Source: Deroplatys truncata
Taxonomy: Eukaryota; Arthropoda; Insecta; Mantodea; Mantidae
Assembly (NCBI GenBank): GCA_030765065.1
Contig: CM060989.1
Span: 37,625,501-37,689,500 of the forward strand
Direction of reading: 5' to 3'
DNA: 64,000 nucleotides
The translations under genes and the position numbers were made by a program. The notes beneath the pieces were generated by a model. It was not told where the DNA came from. It did not search any database and worked only from the letters and a program-made list of their open reading frames with translations. Shown here piece by piece: positions 56,054-64,000 of this stretch (position 1 is the first letter of the stretch; the number at the start of each line of letters is the position of its first letter).

Positions 56054-56318
56054 ATTGGTTCGTTAATTCGGGTGGAAGATGAAGGAAGGAAGATGGAAGA
56101 GTATGGAGGTCGCGTGATGGAGAGGAGCTGGGTGGCGAGGTGTTGTCTGTGCGGAGGTCGGTACTGAAAGAGGGAAAAGATGGGGAGCGAGGGATAAAAA
56201 GTGTAACAGAAAGTGACGTGTGAAGTTGTGATTGGTGGGAATAAGAAGTGATGTTATTGGTGGAAAGGAACAAATGAGAGTTGTTGATTGGTAAGAATAA
56301 GAGAGATTATGATTGGTG
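56054..56318 (-). promoter_or_regulatory. Array of CCAAT boxes
   Basis: ATTGG (CCAAT on the minus strand) occurs at 56054, 56231, 56256, 56287 and 56312; the last four are spaced 25-31 bp apart. The same array is in the right arm on the plus strand at about 61980-62245. NF-Y binds such boxes in promoters. Promoter function is inference. Confidence 0.5.
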
Positions 56319-56529
56319 GAAAGAAAAAAGGTGTGGGAGTGGGGTATGTTGGAGGTGATGCGAAAGGTAAGTTTTGCTAGCAGCAAGATTTGCAAAAGCC
56401 TGTCGTGAACTGATCAGCAATTTTTTGAACGTTGGATGGTAGTTTTCTTGAGTGGATAGAGAGATGGGGCGATATGAGATGCGGTGGCGAAAATGGGAAC
56501 TAAACAAGGTGGTTGAGACAAGAGGTTTA

Positions 56530-56740
56530 AGGACGAGGAAATTTGGAGGTTAGTGGTGAACATGGCGGTCGCAAGAGGTGGGGGTAAGGAGACGCGGTGG
56601 TGAGAATGGGAACTAAAAGAAGATGGCGGTAGCAAGAGTTTAGAAGAGTAGATTTTGAGGTTAAAATAGTGGGAACTAAAAATGGCGGAGGGTCTGCGAC
56701 AAGGAGATGCGGTGAGAACTAAACAAGATGGCGGACGCAA
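56530..56740 (-). repeat. Degenerate tandem motif block with YY1-like sites
   Basis: AAGATGGCGG occurs at 56620 and 56725, with related ATGGCGG at 56562 and 56682. Each lies near GGGAACTAAA and GCGGTG-type sequence. AAGATGGCGG is the consensus of the zinc-finger protein YY1 (Pho in flies). Spacing suggests an old tandem unit of about 50-65 bp. Confidence 0.55.
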
Positions 56741-57439
56741 GAGGTGTGTAAGGAGGTTTGAGGTTACAGTACCAAAACACGAAAGGATATATTCCTACGC
56801 CAAGCAGGTCCGAAAAATAATTATGCGTGTGGTACTTACCTGTTACCGGTGTGGATGCGTCACCAAAAGCGCGGCACGCGACGCGAAAAAATAAAAGCAA
56901 ACTGTTTTTGAAAATGCTTAACCAGCTTTAAGATCAACCAACATCACTACGCACTGATATACCTAGGTTTTTAAAGCGGTACAGACACCCTTTGCAGAGG
57001 CGAATTTAACTATACCAAAAACCTGGTACTGGACCATCGTGATGGTCGCTAGCGTACGTAGGAGCAGGGTTCTCATAGCCGGTCGAAAGCGGTCAAAAAC
57101 GTGTACGACGTAGGTGTTCGCAGTAGCTGCTACCGAGTCAACCGTCGAGGTGCGAATGAACGAGATCTGTTCTTGCCGGCAATCTGGTTGGGAGATGAGA
57201 GGCGCGGTGGTAAAAATGGGAACTAAATAAGATAACTAAAAGAAAAAAGGTGTGGGAGTGGGGTATGTTGGAGGTGATGGAAAAGGTAAGTTTTGCTACC
57301 AACAACATTTGCAAAAGCCTATCCAGAACTCATCAGCAATTTTAAATAACTAGTGTTTCGGGGTTTTCTCTGGTTGGTAGACGAATGCAAGCTGTTTCTG
57401 CCATACTTATATTATTCGTCTTTTCCTTTTTTTTCGTTT

Positions 57440-58690
57440 TTTTTAAAAAATAACTAGTTTTTTGGGGGTTTTCTGCGGATAGTAAACGAATGCAAGCTCT
57501 TTCTGCTTTTTCATAGGTTTTCCCTGGTTGGTAGGCGTTTTCTGTACTGGTTGACGAAGGCGTTTCTAATTTTCGAGGTTTTCTCAGGTTTTTTAGCGGT
57601 TGTCCCTGCCCGGTAGGCAAATGATGAAGTTTTACTTTGTCGGCGCACGGATACTAGGCACATACTCGCGCGCACACACACACACACACAAACGTTGCAG
57701 TTACCATACTTATATTCCTTTTTTTTCTTTTTTTCTTTTTGTTTTTTCGTTTTTTTAAAAAATAACTACTTTTTTGGGAGTTTTCTGCGGTTGGTAAACG
57801 AATGCAAGCTCTTTCTGCTTTTTCATAGGTTTTCCCTGGTTGGTCGGCGTTTACTGTAGCGGTTGACGAAGCCGTTTCTAATTTTCGAGGTTTTCCCAGG
57901 TTTTTTTTTTTAGTGGTTGTCCCTGTCCGGTAGGCAAATGATAAAGTTTTTCTATATTGTCGTCGTTTTGGCTTGTGGCGCACGGATACTAGGCACGTAC
58001 TCGCGCGCACACACACACACACACAGACACACACACGGACATGTTTCCAAAAATGCTTTTTTTGGATTCAGGAGGTCTCAAAATGTGTATTTCCGGTGAA
58101 ATCTCGGTATCGAATTTTTGGGTGGAATGCAATACTTCCCCTATTTACTATACGTAGTAGAGAAAGTAAAAAAGTATAAGTATTGGAAAATTTAAGGAAA
58201 TAACAAGCAATATCTCGAAAACGGTTCACTCAACAAAAGAAATGTATATGGCATAAGTTGTGTATTTTAACGCGATCTACATTTTTTGTGTAGTAAAATT
58301 TTGTCTATCTCTTATGGTTTACCAGTTATGCAAAAGGCGTTCACAATGAAGAATACTTTTGGAGACATTCCCAGAAAATTTGAGATATACATTTCATTTC
58401 TCATGACATTATCTTAAACATATGATATTTTCATAAAAATCGTTATAGCCATTTTTGAGAAAATTAAAAAAAGTGTACTATCTTGTTTTCATGGGTTTTC
58501 CAGATCGGTAAGCGTTAGAATACTCTTAGAGCTTTTTTCAGGTTTTTTCGCGGTTGTTCCTGTCCGGTAGGCAAATGATAAAGTTTTTCTATAATGTCGT
58601 CGTTTTGGCTTGTGGCGCCGGATACTAGGCACACACTCGCGCGCACACACACACACACACACACACGCACAGACAGACACACACACGGAC
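57440..58690. repeat. Repeated cassette at the spacer edge (three passes)
   Basis: A block containing TTTTCTGCGGATAGTAAACG or its variant, AATGCAAGCTCTTTCTGC, GGTAGGCAAATGAT and GCACGGATACTAGGCAC, then an (AC)n run, occurs at about 57445-57700 and 57757-58040. A shortened third pass lies at about 58480-58690. Each pass leads into an (AC)n run, and the second and third continue into an H-family segment. Confidence 0.85.
58030..58475 (-). repeat. H-family segments, rearranged, copy 1
   Basis: The (AC)n-to-terminus part (to AGAGAAAGTA, about 58168) is joined to an internal H segment starting AAAGTATAAGTATTGGAAAA, so the order of a normal copy is permuted. Confidence 0.85.
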
Positions 58691-59152
58691 ATGTTTCCAA
58701 AAATGCTTTTTTTGGATTCAGGAGGTCTCAAAACGTGTATTTCCGGTGAAATCTCGGTATCGAATTTTTGGGTGGAATGCAATACTTCCCCTACTTACTA
58801 TACGTAGTAGAGAAAGTAAAAAAGTATAAGTATTGGAAAATTTAAGGAAATAACAAGCAATATCTCGAAAACGGTTCACTCAACAAAAGAAATGTATATG
58901 GCACAAGTTGTGTATTTTAACGCGATCTACATTTTTTGTGTAGTAAAATTTTGTCTATCTCTTATGGTTTACCAGTTATGCAAAAGGCGTTCACAATGAA
59001 GAATACTTTTGGAGACATTCCCAGAAAATTTGAGATATACATTTCATTTCTCATGACATTATCTTAAACATATGATATTTTCATGAAAATCGTTATAGCC
59101 ATTTTTGAGAAAATTAAAATTTTCGAAAAATTTTCCATGTAAAGGGTAGTCT
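58680..59152 (-). repeat. H-family segments, rearranged, copy 2
   Basis: It has the same permuted structure as 58030-58475, almost identical in sequence, extending to CCATGTAAAGGGTAGTCTGG. Confidence 0.85.
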
Positions 59153-59154
59153 GG

Positions 59155-59550
59155 AACAGAGTTTTATATACAATTTTACAAGTTGTTTTAAGAAATTGTT
59201 AAATTTCGGTACCGAAAAAAATAAAAGATACGGTTTTCCAAAAGATTTCGAAAGAACTAAGTTGCTGTATCAAAATTTCCTTGTTACAAATTGTGCATTT
59301 ATTTCTTAAGGAAACCAGGAATACAGATTTTTTATAAATTTTAGCGTGCACCGATCTATATTTTTAACTTTTACGCCTACGTTTCTCGTCACCATTGCTG
59401 AAGAGGTTGGTATTTCTACTCTTTCTACCACGTAAAATAGTAGGTAGAGAGTGCCATACTGTACCGGAAAAATGATACTGAGATTTTTTCCAGATATACA
59501 GGCTTTGAGGCTTCCTGGATAAAAAAGTCAAAAGGTATACTCGCACACAC
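59155..59550. repeat. Spacer block J with an H-like end, first copy
   Basis: It starts ACAGAGTTTTATATACAATT and includes ATTTCGGTACCGAAAAAA and TTTCTCGTCACCATTGCTG. It runs into TTTCTACCACGTAAAATAGT, a diverged plus-oriented H terminus. The block recurs at 60176-60472. Confidence 0.85.
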
Positions 59551-59559
59551 ACACACACA

Positions 59560-60050
59560 GACACACACACGGACATGTTTCCAAAAATGCTTTTTTTGGA
59601 TTCAGGAGGTCTCAAAACGTGTATTTCCGGTGAAATCTCGGTATCGAATTTTTGGGTGGAATGCAATACTTCCCCTACTTACTATACGTAGTAGAGAAAG
59701 TAAAAAAGTATAAGTATTGGAAAATTTAAGGAAATAACAAGCAATATCTCGAAAACGGTTCTCTCAACAAAAGAAATGTATATGGCATAAGTTGTGTATT
59801 TTAACGCGATCTACATTTTTTGTGTAGTAAAATTTTGTCTATCCCTTATGGTTTACCAGTTATGCAAAAGGCGTTCACAATGAAGAATACTTTTGGAGAC
59901 ATTCCCAGAAAATTTGAGATATACATTTCATTTCTCATGACATTATCTTAAACATATGATATTTTCATCAAAATCGTTATAGCCCATTTTTTGAGAAAAT
60001 TAAAATTTTCGAAAAATTTTCCATGTAAAGGGTAGTCTGGAACAGAGTTT
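59560..60050 (-). repeat. H-family segments, rearranged, copy 3
   Basis: This is the third permuted copy, again starting from the (AC)n run and carrying the AAAGTATAAGTATTGG join. A partial further repeat (ATTTCTCATGACATTATC) follows at 60066-60178. Confidence 0.85.
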
Positions 60051-60175
60051 TATATACAATTTTACAACATTTCTCATGACATTATCTTAAACATATGATA
60101 TTTTCATCAAAATCGTTATAGCCATTTTTGAGAAAATTAAAATTTTCGAAAACATTTTCCATGTAAAGGGTAGTC

Positions 60176-60472
60176 TGGAACAGAGTTTTATATACAATTT
60201 TACAAGTTGTTTTAAGAAATTGTTAAATTTCGGTACCGAAAAAAAATAAAAGATCCGGTTTTCCAAAAGATTTCGAAAGAACTAAGTTGATGTATCAAAA
60301 TTTCCTTGTTACAAATTGTGCATTTATTTCTTAAGGAAACCAGGAATACAGATTTTTTTATAAATTTTAGCGTGCACCGATCTATATTTTTAACTTTTAC
60401 GCCTACGTTTCTCGTCACCATTGCTGAAGAGGTTGGTATTTCTACTCTCTCTACCACGTAAAATAGTAGGTA
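60176..60472. repeat. Spacer block J, second copy
   Basis: It is a direct repeat of 59155-59445 about 1,020 bp away, differing by a few bases (GATCCGGTTTTCC for GATACGGTTTTCC, for example). Confidence 0.9.
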
Positions 60473-60476
60473 GGGG

Positions 60477-62432
60477 CAGGGACAACCGCTAAAAAACCTG
60501 AGAAAACCTCGAAAATTAGAAACGCCTTCGTCAACCAGTACAGAAAACGCCTACCAACCAGGGAAAACCTATGAAAAAGCAGAAAGAGCTTGCATTCGTT
60601 TATCATCCGCAGAAAACCCCCAAAAAACTAGTTATTTTTTAAAAAAAAACGAAAAAAAAGGAAAAGACGAATAATATAAGTATGGCAGAAACAGCTTGCA
60701 TTCGTCTACCAACCAGAGAAAACCCCGAAACACTAGTTATTTAAAATTGCTGATGAGTTCTGGATAGGCTTTTGCAAATGTTGTTGGTAGCAAAACTTAC
60801 CTTTTCCATCACCTCCAACATACCCCACTCCCACACCTTTTTTCTTTCCACCAATCATAATCTTTCTTATTCTCACCAATCAACAACTTTCATTTGTTCC
60901 TTTCCACCAATAACATCACTTCTTATTCCCACCAATCACAACTTCACACGTCACTTTCTGTTATACTTTTTATCCCTCGTTCGCCATCTTTCCCCCTCTT
61001 TCAGCCCCCATCCTCCGCACAGACAACACCTCACCGCTCCTTAACCTCAACTTCATGCCTCCGCCATCTTATTTAGTTCCCATTTTTACCACCGCGCCTC
61101 TCATCTCCCAACCAGATTGCCGGCAAGAACAGATCTCGTTCATTCGCACCTCGACGGTTGACTCGGCAGCAGCTACTGCGAACACCTACGTCGTACACGT
61201 TTTTGACCGCTTTCGACCGGCTATGAGAACCCTGCTCCTACGTACGCTAGCGACCATCACGATGGTCCAGTACCAGGTTTTTGGTATAGTTAAATTCGCC
61301 TCTGCAAAGGGTGTCTGTACCGCTTTAAAAACCTAGGTATATCAGTGCGTAGTGATGTTGGTTGATCTTAAAGCTGGTTAAGCATTTTCAAAAACAGTTT
61401 GCTTTTATTTTTTCGCGTCGCGTGCCGCGCTTTTGGTGACGCATCCACACCGGTAACAGGTAAGTACCACACGCATAATTATTTTTCGGACCTGCTTGGC
61501 GTAGGAATATATCCTTTCGTGTTTTGGTACTGTAACCTCAAACCTCCTTACACACCTCTTGCGTCCGCCATCTTGTTTAGTTCTCACCGCATCTCCTTGT
61601 CGCAGACCCTCCGCCATTTTTAGTTCCCACTATTTTAACCTCAAAATCTACTCTTCTAAACTCTTGCTACCGCCATCTTCTTTTAGTTCCCATTCTCACC
61701 ACCGCGTCTCCTTACCCCCACCTCTTGCGACCGCCATGTTCACCACTAACCTCCAAATTTCCTCGTCCTTAAACCTCTTGTCTCAACCACCTTGTTTAGT
61801 TCCCATTTTCGCCACCGCATCTCATATCGCCCCATCTCTCTATCCACTCAAGAAAACTACCATCCAACGTTCAAAAAATTGCTGATCAGTTCACGACAGG
61901 CTTTTGCAAATCTTGCTGCTAGCAAAACTTACCTTTCGCATCACCTCCAACATACCCCACTCCCACACCTTTTTTCTTTCCACCAATCATAATCTCTCTT
62001 ATTCTTACCAATCAACAACTCTCATTTGTTCCTTTCCACCAATAACATCACTTCTTATTCCCACCAATCACAACTTCACACGTCACTTTCTGTTACACTT
62101 TTTATCCCTCGCTCCCCATCTTTTCCCTCTTTCAGTACCGACCTCCGCACAGACAACACCTCGCCACCCAGCTCCTCTCCATCACGCGACCTCCATACTC
62201 TTCCATCTTCCTTCCTTCATCTTCCACCCGAATTAACGAACCAATCAAAACACTCCACGTCACTTCCTCAATTCTTTCAACTCGTCCCGGATGAGCCAAT
62301 CGATTTAACGATAATCCTACCGCTCAGGGCGCTTTTCAAACTTACCGCCGCCGCCGTCGCACGCAGCGACACTAGCGACACGAGCGCCCCTAGCGGCAGG
62401 ATTATCGTTAAAACAATTGGCTCATCCGGGAC
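60477..62432. repeat. Right arm of the large inverted repeat
   Basis: It is the inverted counterpart of 55867-57615. It starts at GGGACAACCGCTAAAAAACC and keeps about 230 bp (around 60855-61085) that the left arm has lost. That extra part contains another CCAAT series and CTCCGCCATCTTATTTAGTT, so the arm carries two versions of the CCAAT block. The outer ~1.3 kb is almost identical to the left arm. Confidence 0.95.
62284..62432. mobile_element. 149-bp palindromic element at the tip of the right arm
   Basis: It is identical in length and ends (GTCCCGG...CCGGGAC) to the element at 55867-56015. Just outside, AGTAGTA-like flanks (AGTAGTAATT at the left, and the complement of AATACTACT at the right) also resemble each other. 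Confidence 0.8.
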
Positions 62433-62439
62433 TAATACT

Positions 62440-62690
62440 ACTGGCGTACCATTCCTCCACCAGCGCTGTTGACAACTGTTGGATGGTCATTGGTGCATGT
62501 GGATGTGCTGCAATGCGTCTCCCCAAGGCATCCCACATGTGTTCGATGGGATTTAAATCGCGGGGAACGGGCAGACCAGTCCATTCGCCGAATATCCTCT
62601 CGTTCCAAGAGATCCTCCACCGTGAACCTGAAGTCGGGCCCTGTGCTCGTAACCAGCTATACATTTCTGGTTTATCTTTGTCACGGTGTT
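62440..62690 (-). pseudogene. Tc1-like transposase C-terminal fragment
   Basis: On the minus strand one frame reads EDIRRMDWSARSP, and after a one-base shift another reads RDLNPIEHMWDALGRRIAAH, PHAPMTIQQL and TALVEEWYA. The E in NPIEHMW is the usual third catalytic residue. The fragment begins right at the edge of the large inverted repeat, so it was probably cut by the event that placed that repeat. Confidence 0.85.
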
Positions 62691-62709
62691 AAAGTCCAAG
62701 ATGATCTTT

Positions 62710-62893
62710 GAGTCAGGGGAACATGTGAAAATCATTGGGAAATGATCTGGTGAATATAGAGGATGCGAGAAAACTTCCCAGTTGAATCTTCTGAGGTCCG
62801 CCAGGATCAAGATTCAACTTGGAAGTTTTCTTGTATCCTCCGTATTCACCTGAGCTTTCCCCAAGTGATTTTCACATGTTCCTCCAACTGAAA
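62710..62893. repeat. Long imperfect hairpin (foldback)
   Basis: The left arm, 62710-62799, and the right arm, 62806-62893, are inverted copies over about 85 bp, sharing GGAACATGTGAAAATCA and GAGAAAACTTCC.AGTTGAATCTT-type sequence around a short loop. The GGGGAACATGTGA block is also found in the family IV SINE at 42314. Confidence 0.85.
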
Positions 62894-63164
62894 GGTAAGC
62901 ACTTTAACACCGATGATACAGGCAAATCTGCGAACAGCTGGTTGCGGGAACAGGACCCGACCTGATACAACATTGTCTTGGAAAATCTTGTGTGAAGTCC
63001 CTAAAATGCTTGGAAAAATATATCAGCTATGTAGAAAAGTAACAGAAGGATTGTACAATATAAATAATATTAATTCAAGATGATCAAGTGTGTGTAATGT
63101 TTTTTTTTATAAAATAGGGAAACTTACTATTGGCCACTACTACTACTACTACTACTACTACTAG

Positions 63165-63219
<55 letters not shown>

Positions 63220-64000
63220 GTGAAGATAAAGCAAGGCTCTTTCTTTTAAGACTGTGGAAAACATTTTAAACGCCTTATTGCCCTAAAGTCAAGCTTTTGT
63301 CGCAAAAGAGGTTCCTAATCAGCATGCAGTGGAGGGAAATTGCAGTTCATGGGTATAGGCAATCCTAATGCAGCTCATGCGAAGAGCGATCACGTCCCTG
63401 GAGTAGTAGCAATCTCGACGATGGCATTTGTAATTCCTAATAGCTCGCTGAATTTGACTTTGTAATGAGTAGCGGTGGTGATGAAGGACGGGAGGTGCAG
63501 ATAGAATCAGAGGGCGAGAGGGCAGATACGGGTAAAGGGTTGAAGCTGCGAGTTCTAAAAGAGTAGCAAAAATTAGTTAATGGCTTCCTGCTTTTATCAG
63601 TTTCGTTGACTCGCTAAGAATTGACTTCTGGCAATTCCATGTTTATTTACCAGGCCAGATACAGGAGCTTGCTGCTGGCGCCATACGCATAGGCGGTTGA
63701 CAACTCTTAGCGCTTTAAGAAAACAAGCTTTATGGAAAAAGTTTCGGCAAAGAGAATCTCCGTTTAAAACGTATTGCCTTTGTATTGTACACTTGATCAT
63801 ACTAAAAGTGACCAGTCTCTTGAGCAGTTAAACTTTTCAATACCTTGTATTTTTGTTTAGTCTCTCAGTATCTTTGTAAATTAAATAACCTTTCCATAAC
63901 ACGTAAAACTTAGAACAAAAAATATTAAAGAAAGACATTATTAATGTGTTGATATTGAGAGGCTTTGAATTAGAGATGTTATTACATTAATGAGTTATTG
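62894..64000. other. Unassigned end of window with (TAC)n microsatellite
   Basis: A TAC/ACT trinucleotide array at about 63139-63220 is broken by one AG. Nothing else was recognised. The 67-codon frame at 63597-63800 (-) has no known family. Confidence 0.5.

Larger units (their letters stand above)
55867..57615. repeat. Left arm of a large inverted repeat
   Basis: Positions x here correspond to 118299 minus x on the opposite strand over the outer ~1.3 kb, with near-identity: open frames of 108, 110 and 74 codons are letter-for-letter the same in both arms. The arm has a 149-bp palindromic element at its outer tip, then a CCAAT-box array, a region of repeated CCGCCATCTT-type motifs, and an inner part ending GGTTGTCCCTGCCC. 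It lacks about 230 bp present in the right arm (near 57235). The open frames are not recognisable proteins. Confidence 0.95.

Noticed and set aside
56676..56900. Duplicate 70-74-codon open frames on both strands in each inverted-repeat arm
   Set aside because: They overlap each other on opposite strands, have skewed composition and resemble no family. Identity between arms reflects recent DNA duplication, not coding constraint.

Overview
This is a repeat-dominated window from a large, AT-rich animal genome. The mix of repeats points to an arthropod, most likely an insect: mariner and Tc1 transposons, jockey-like and other LINE fragments, a Penelope-like endonuclease, and several tRNA-derived SINE families. 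No ordinary host gene, rRNA or intact tRNA could be recognised. Almost every open frame longer than 60 codons is either a decayed transposon gene or a chance frame inside a repeat. The insect assignment is inference from element types, not from a host gene.

Layout. Positions 1-13 kb hold internally deleted mariners (1796-2619 and 6170-6865), copies of one abundant 0.8-0.9 kb repeat (called here the H family) and a Tc1 element with TA target duplications (12014-13198). Positions 13-28 kb are a nest of H copies, a mariner both inside one H copy and carrying another, a second mariner with ~120-bp inverted ends, a LINE split by nested H copies, and a Penelope-like GIY-YIG remnant. Positions 28.1-30.1 kb are a 61-bp satellite with a ~605-bp higher-order duplication, capped by a near-perfect hairpin. 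Positions 30-43 kb carry SINEs, LINE 3' ends and two mariners; one of these (40482-42410) contains a SINE that itself contains another SINE, each with its own target duplication. Positions 44-55 kb are again H copies, SINEs and LINE pieces. Positions 55.87-62.43 kb form a large inverted repeat: arms of ~1.75-1.95 kb around a ~2.9 kb spacer made of repeatedly duplicated cassettes.

The most interesting material is (1) the H family, at least 18 copies and fragments, whose terminal inverted repeats, internal GT microsatellite, conserved 3' stem-loop and T-rich end match the plan of non-autonomous Helentrons (HINE/DINE-1-like); and (2) the large inverted repeat, whose arms carry CCAAT-box and YY1-like motif arrays and end in a 149-bp palindromic element.

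Coordinates of repeat edges are by-eye estimates unless a target duplication fixes them. H-family strand is + when the copy reads from its ACTTTCTCTACT end toward its CAGATTTTTT end.
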